The notes under the pieces were generated by a model. It saw nothing but the letters and a program-made list of their open reading frames with translations. It made no database searches and was not told the origin of the DNA. The position numbers were made by a program, and so were the translations under genes. A stretch of DNA of 10,043 nucleotides from positions 1 to 10,043 of the forward strand of contig JAUXFG010000143.1 of assembly GCA_030620115.1 (NCBI GenBank), written 5' to 3'. This document shows positions 6,108 through 10,043 of this stretch, piece after piece (within the stretch, counting starts at the first letter, position 1; each line of letters opens with the position of its first letter). The stretch is from Candidatus Fermentibacterota bacterium. Its GTDB lineage: Bacteria > JAFGKV01.

Positions 6108-6967
6108 TCCTCATCGCCGCATGCGCGACAGGGCTCTTTGCCGATACTACAGACCCGCCGGTTGACACTTGGCTGTTCGGGGCGCGAAGCGCGGCTCTTT
6201 CGGGAGCTGTGCTCGTTTCCGGGAACGGGGCGCACGCTTTGTTCCACAACCCAGCCGGCATTGCCGGCCGGATGAAGCCCCAGGCCGGCGCAGGGATGCT
6301 CAAGCTCGCATTGGATCGAACCGTCTCCTGGGCAGGCGTGGTGATACCCAGAGGGAGATGGTGTGCGGCTCTTTCGTGGGGGGAGACAGCCGTCTCCGAC
6401 ATCCCCATGCGATCGGAGGATGGGTCGCTCTCCGGCTATGAGTCGTGGCGGAGAGATCGTATTGGTGTAGCATATGCCAGGATGCTGAACCTGCTCACAT
6501 TTGTAGGAGCAGACGCCCATTATGTGGGGACACACATGCCGGGCAACTCAGGGAAAGGCTTCGGTCTTGATGTCGGCGCCGTACGGCTTGTGCTCCCGCC
6601 GCTCCTCTCTTTGGCACTCGGCGTACACGATCTCGTTTCGGTCATACAATATGAGAAAACAGACAGAAGGGAAATCGCCGGCCCGCTGGTGACCGGAGGA
6701 ATCGTTTTAGGGCTCGTCGAAGGCAAGCTTCGATTCGAGTTTGACGTTTCGAAACGGCTTGGTCGGCAGGAGTGGAGAAGCGCGGCCGGAGTCGAGATCA
6801 AGGTGCACGATGGCCTGAAGCTGCGCGCTGGCTTCGGATCCACAGGGATCTCCGCCGGCCTGGCGATTTCCGCGGGTCCTGTAGAGCTAGCCTATTCTGG
6901 TATCCCTGATCCACTTGGTAATTCAGGCCAAGGGGTGGAGGCAATATGGACCAAACACGACGAGTAG
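6089..6967 (+). CDS. PorV/UPF0164-like outer-membrane beta-barrel protein
   Basis: The 292-residue product starts with a hydrophobic export signal (1-18, cleavage probably after LFA). It then shows the typical PorV/PorQ/UPF0164 opening: GARSAALSGA at 31-40 and FHNPAGIAG at 52-60, in which NPAG follows a Gly-rich strand. The rest alternates polar and hydrophobic residues with many Gly and aromatic strand ends, as in an outer-membrane barrel of the FadL-like class. The signal lacks the usual N-terminal Lys/Arg and contains IAAC at 9-12, which resembles a lipobox, so lipidation is possible but less likely. ATG 6089 is the earliest possible start because a stop lies two codons upstream in frame. 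The gene overlaps its upstream neighbour by 19 bp and the next by 22 bp. Family members include type IX secretion shuttles, but no other such gene is visible. A transport role is an inference. Confidence 0.72.
   Translation: MLALSLILIAACATGLFADTTDPPVDTWLFGARSAALSGAVLVSGNGAHALFHNPAGIAGRMKPQAGAGMLKLALDRTVSWAGVVIPRGRWCAALSWGETAVSDIPMRSEDGSLSGYESWRRDRIGVAYARMLNLLTFVGADAHYVGTHMPGNSGKGFGLDVGAVRLVLPPLLSLALGVHDLVSVIQYEKTDRREIAGPLVTGGIVLGLVEGKLRFEFDVSKRLGRQEWRSAAGVEIKVHDGLKLRAGFGSTGISAGLAISAGPVELAYSGIPDPLGNSGQGVEAIWTKHDE
6937..6941 (+). promoter_or_regulatory. Ribosome binding site for the fusion enzyme
   Basis: GGAGG lies 4 nt before ATG 6946, inside the 3' end of the PorV-like gene, and fixes the start of the phosphopentomutase domain at MDQTRR. 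Confidence 0.7.
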
Positions 6968-9417
6968 TAGTGATCGTGATGGATGGCGTGGGAGTTGGGG
7001 AGCTCCCCGATGCCGATGACTACGGGGATCAGGGATCCAACACTCTCGGCAATTTGGCCCGACACAAGAAAGGGCTTACTCTCCCGAATCTGCAGCGCTG
7101 GGGACTGGGCAACATCATCGAGATTCAGGGGATTTCACCCACGAAAACACCGAGAGCAAGCTTCGGAAAAATGAGGGAAACGAGCCCTGGAAAAGACAGT
7201 ACTTCCGGGCATTGGGAACTCATGGGCTGCCCGTTGGTCGAGCCTTTTCCCGTGTATCCGGATGGCTTTCCACCCGAGGTTATTCAGCTCTTCACCGAGG
7301 TGGCGGGAATGCCGCCGCTGGGAAACGTGGCGGCATCAGGGACCGAGATCATCGAGGAACTGGGCAAGGAGCACCTCAAGACGGGAAGACCTATTGTCTA
7401 TACCTCTGCGGACAGTGTCTTTCAGGTAGCAATCCACGTCAAAGTCTGGCCGATAGAAAAGCTTCATGAACTCTGCGCAAAAATGCGTGAGAAGCTTACC
7501 GCTCCCCATGAGATTGCCCGCGTGATTGCCCGTCCATTCTTCGGCAAGCCGGGCCAGTTTATACGATCGCCTTCCAGAAAGGATTACACCGTCGCACCAC
7601 CCAACCCCACGATCATGGATCATCTTAAGACCGCAGGATTTCCTGTGGTGGGTATCGGCAAGATCAGTGATCTTTTCGCGGGCCAGGGCCTCACACGATC
7701 CAAACCATCAAAGGGTCTCGACATCTGTCTTGAGGAGATCCTCGACACCATGGATCAGGTGGACCAAGGCCTCATCTTCGCGAATCTTGGGGAGTTCGAT
7801 ACCCTGTGGGGCCACCGGAATGACCCTGATGGCTTTGCCAAAGGGCTCGAGCAGCTGGACGAATGGATTCCTGAGTTCGAGGAAACACTCCGACCGGGAT
7901 GTGATATCGCGATCCTTACGGCCGATCATGGCTGTGATCCCACGACTCCTTCTACGGATCATTCACGGGAATACGTGCCTCTTCTTGTGTGGTCAGGAGA
8001 GAGCCCCGGGGTGGACCTTGGTGTCCGGGAGACATTCTCCGATGTGGCCGCCACCATCGAGACATTCCTCGATATCGAGATCGGGATGCCTGGCACAAGC
8101 TTCCTGCCTCTATTGCCTGGTGCGGTGATCAAAGATGAAGCGGGATCGGATGAGCCACCTGCCGGAGTACATGAGGAACCATCCCCCGAGGAGCCGGCCG
8201 AAGTACGCAATCTCTTCTTCTCAGTCCTCGAGGACGAAATCGCCCTATCCAAGGAAGAGATAGAAGCCAGTTGGGAAACACAGAAAGAACGGGGTGTGTT
8301 CGCCGGCAATCATTTGGTTGAGATTGGTAAGCTCTCTCACACCGATCTCATCGAACTGCTTGGTCTCGTTCTCGTTAGGTGGCTTGATCAAGCAGGCCTC
8401 TATGACGCTGATGTCAAACGTGCCTTCGAGAAGAGGACCATCACCATCTTCTTGGGAGATGAACTCGTTGACAATGGGCTGATACCAGAGGAAGAACTGG
8501 TGAGCTTCTACGTCCGCGCATGTGGTATACCGTATATCCAGCTCTCCGGACATGACGTGCCATCCGAAACCTCTCTGCTCTTGCCCCGCGAAGCCGCAGT
8601 GGCGGCCGGTGTTCTCCCCATGGAGAAGGTTGAGGATATGGTCACCGTGGCAACCGCGAGACCGGCAGATACGAAATTGGTGGAGGAGGTTTCGGAGTGG
8701 ACCGGATGTCGAGTTCGTACGGTGGTGTCCATGCGCGGCCAACTGCTTGAAGCCTTGGGAAAAACCTATGTGGAGAGTCCCCCTCAGGTGGCTGAACCTG
8801 CGGAGGAAGCCGATCAGGAAAAGGCCGACTCTGAACCCGTAGAGGTGACGGCAGAGAAGGAAATCCCCACCGAGCAACCGAAGGAGCCGACGCCACCCGA
8901 ACCCGAAGGCCGGGAGCCTGTACCAAGCGAACCCCCGGCAGAGACAACTGAGGCTACACCGGTTGCTCCTTCTGCGGCCGAACACCCGGAGGAGGAGGCA
9001 CAGGGCGAGGCCATTCCCGGGAAGGAAATGGAGGCGCTCAGGCAGGCGGCCAAGGAGGCCAGCGAACATGCATATGCCCCTCACTCGAAGTTGAAGATCG
9101 GAGCGGCGGTATTGACGGATGACGGCGAGGTGTTTACCGGCAGCAATGTCGAGAACGACTCATACGGCCTTTCCATGTGCGCAGAACGAGTGGCAATCTA
9201 TAAGGCAGTGAGCAGTGGGAAGAGAGGAATCAAGGCGTTGGCGGTCGTAAATGAGACGGTTGATCATTTGAGACCATGTGGCGCGTGTCTGCAGGTCATC
9301 CACCAGTTTGGACCCAAGACGATCCTGGTCTTCGAATCTGCCGGTGGTGTGATTGAAACTGCCCACTTGAGCGACCTGCTTCCCGATGCGTTCTTTCTGA
9401 TTCAGGAGGATCACTGA
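6946..9417 (+). CDS. Three-part fusion: phosphopentomutase - MshEN-type module - cytidine deaminase
   Basis: One uninterrupted 823-residue frame. Residues 1-391 are a full-length phosphopentomutase (DeoB; deoxyribose- or ribose-1-phosphate to 5-phosphate). Expected metal and catalytic positions are present: Asp13, Ser85 at the nucleophile site (GKDSTSGHW), Asp156, Asp285, His290, Asp327, His328 and His339. After a short acidic linker, residues about 424-608 form a GspE/MshE N-terminal-type module: two helical LGxxLVxxG-type repeats (432-477 and 484-528), then the alpha/beta part with LLLPREAA (544-551). A Pro/Glu-rich linker spans 611-690. Residues 694-823 are a full-length cytidine deaminase with zinc ligands Cys745-Ala-Glu747 and PCGAC (Cys778, Cys781), plus substrate-site NVEN (734-737). 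The product is expected in the cytoplasm. The stop codon overlaps the start of the phosphorylase gene, whose product acts between the two enzyme steps. The role of the middle module is unknown. Confidence 0.9.
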   Translation: MDQTRRVVVIVMDGVGVGELPDADDYGDQGSNTLGNLARHKKGLTLPNLQRWGLGNIIEIQGISPTKTPRASFGKMRETSPGKDSTSGHWELMGCPLVEPFPVYPDGFPPEVIQLFTEVAGMPPLGNVAASGTEIIEELGKEHLKTGRPIVYTSADSVFQVAIHVKVWPIEKLHELCAKMREKLTAPHEIARVIARPFFGKPGQFIRSPSRKDYTVAPPNPTIMDHLKTAGFPVVGIGKISDLFAGQGLTRSKPSKGLDICLEEILDTMDQVDQGLIFANLGEFDTLWGHRNDPDGFAKGLEQLDEWIPEFEETLRPGCDIAILTADHGCDPTTPSTDHSREYVPLLVWSGESPGVDLGVRETFSDVAATIETFLDIEIGMPGTSFLPLLPGAVIKDEAGSDEPPAGVHEEPSPEEPAEVRNLFFSVLEDEIALSKEEIEASWETQKERGVFAGNHLVEIGKLSHTDLIELLGLVLVRWLDQAGLYDADVKRAFEKRTITIFLGDELVDNGLIPEEELVSFYVRACGIPYIQLSGHDVPSETSLLLPREAAVAAGVLPMEKVEDMVTVATARPADTKLVEEVSEWTGCRVRTVVSMRGQLLEALGKTYVESPPQVAEPAEEADQEKADSEPVEVTAEKEIPTEQPKEPTPPEPEGREPVPSEPPAETTEATPVAPSAAEHPEEEAQGEAIPGKEMEALRQAAKEASEHAYAPHSKLKIGAAVLTDDGEVFTGSNVENDSYGLSMCAERVAIYKAVSSGKRGIKALAVVNETVDHLRPCGACLQVIHQFGPKTILVFESAGGVIETAHLSDLLPDAFFLIQEDH
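9404..9409 (+). promoter_or_regulatory. Ribosome binding site of the phosphorylase gene
   Basis: AGGAGG, 7 nt before ATG 9417, lies within the last codons of the fusion gene. The stop and start share one base (TGATG), which favours coupled translation. Confidence 0.75.
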
Positions 9418-10043
9418 TGCACGAGCATAGTATGACTCGGCTCCTGGATCAGAAGAAACGAGGTGGAGAACTGAGCCCAGGGGAATGGGAGTGGATCGCC
9501 GATGCCTTTACTGCCGGCGCAATTCCGCGCTACCAGATGTCCGCCCTGCTTATGGCCGTGTGGTTCCGTGGCATGTCAAGCACCGAGACATTGGCATTCA
9601 CCGAAGCCATGAGACATTCGGGGTCATGTCTCGACCTCTCCGGTCTACCGAGGCCGACTGTTGATAAGCACAGCACGGGGGGCGTCGGTGACAAAGTATC
9701 GCTCGCCCTGGCGCCCTTGGCTGCGGCCTGCGGCTTGGCGGTACCCATGGTCTCTGGTCGAGGTCTTGGGCATACGGGGGGAACGCTGGACAAACTTGCT
9801 TCAATACCTGGATTTCGCGTGTTCCTCTCACCGGACGAGTTCGTTCGACAGGTCGAGACTATCGGCTGTGCCATGATGGGGCAGAGCAAGGGAATGGCCC
9901 CGGCTGACGGCAAGATATATGCGTTGAGAGATGTCACAGCCACCATCGACTGCATCCCATTGATTGCGGCGAGCATCATGAGCAAGAAGCTTGCTGCGGG
10001 GCCTTCAGGGCTCGTCTTCGATGTCAAGGTGGGATGCGGCGCC
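9417..10043 (+). CDS. deoA: Pyrimidine-nucleoside (thymidine) phosphorylase, N-terminal part, cut by window end
   Basis: 209 codons are visible and the frame is still open at the window edge; family members are about 430-440 residues, so roughly half is present. The enzyme splits (deoxy)uridine or thymidine with phosphate to give the base and (deoxy)ribose-1-phosphate. Family signatures are clear: [13 protein letters not shown] (phosphate-binding loop, about residues 81-93), the [15 protein letters not shown] motif (about 112-126), and the [21 protein letters not shown] and [10 protein letters not shown] segments, the latter including active-site Arg and Lys positions known in the family. The protein could equally be named Pdp by substrate range, which sequence alone does not settle. 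It is coupled to the DeoB-MshEN-Cdd fusion, whose deaminase supplies its substrate and whose mutase uses its product. Confidence 0.93.
   Translation, partial: MHEHSMTRLLDQKKRGGELSPGEWEWIADAFTAGAIPRYQMSALLMAVWFRGMSSTETLAFTEAMRHSGSCLDLSGLPRPTVDKHSTGGVGDKVSLALAPLAAACGLAVPMVSGRGLGHTGGTLDKLASIPGFRVFLSPDEFVRQVETIGCAMMGQSKGMAPADGKIYALRDVTATIDCIPLIAASIMSKKLAAGPSGLVFDVKVGCGA

Noticed and set aside
6089-6124. PorV-like protein as a lipoprotein (IAAC at residues 9-12)
   Set aside because: The family normally has a plain signal peptide, and here LFA before Asp19 makes a good signal peptidase I site; the lipobox resemblance is kept only as an alternative.
8110-8230. Possible frameshift or missed stop joining separate deoB and downstream genes
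   Set aside because: The frame is continuous, the linker is protein-like (acidic, Pro-rich), and no ribosome binding site plus start suggests an independent gene. A read-level check is still the decisive test.
8245-9084. 279-aa frame on the minus strand
   Set aside because: Lies opposite the MshEN module and linker of the fusion; it is a shadow of a GC-rich gene.

Overview
The window comes from a moderately GC-rich bacterium. All convincing genes lie on the + strand. A PorV-like outer-membrane protein, a secreted protein with a FlgD/Ig-type C-terminal domain, a lipoprotein and an AHDFNN-type hybrid histidine kinase suggest a Gram-negative (diderm) organism, perhaps of the FCB group or a neighbouring candidate phylum. 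That placement is an inference from gene style; no rRNA, tRNA or other phylogenetic marker is present.

Layout. (1) 1-694 has no convincing gene. It holds two inverted copies of a 30-bp palindromic GTCGGGTTA repeat and a possible promoter. (2) 695-1132 encodes a small predicted lipoprotein of unknown function, followed by a stem-loop. (3) 1333-1477 is a MITE-like insertion: near-identical terminal inverted repeats flanked by a perfect 8-bp direct repeat. It ends 15 bp before the ribosome binding site of the next gene. (4) 1500-4555 is a two-gene signalling unit, a seven-helix membrane protein overlapping by 19 bp a large PAS-PAS-PAS-HisKA-HATPase-REC hybrid histidine kinase. (5) 4556-5327 is an intergenic region built almost wholly from repeats: a tandem pair of about 170-bp units with 35-bp inverted arms, short tandem repeats, and a separate 197-bp palindromic element with 25-bp ends. 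(6) 5328-10043 is a tight run of four overlapping genes: a secreted FlgD/Ig-domain protein, a PorV-like protein, an 823-aa fusion enzyme, and a pyrimidine-nucleoside phosphorylase cut by the window end.

The standout is the 823-aa gene. It joins a full-length phosphopentomutase (DeoB), a GspE/MshE N-terminal-type module (MshEN) and a full-length cytidine deaminase (Cdd) in one uninterrupted frame, and it overlaps the downstream phosphorylase gene by one base. Together they encode the ordered pathway (deoxy)cytidine to (deoxy)uridine to (deoxy)ribose-1-phosphate to (deoxy)ribose-5-phosphate. The first and third steps sit on one chain and the second step in the next gene. The MshEN-type module between the enzymes is best known from secretion and pilus ATPases, where some members bind cyclic di-GMP, so its presence in a nucleoside salvage enzyme is unusual and its role is unknown.
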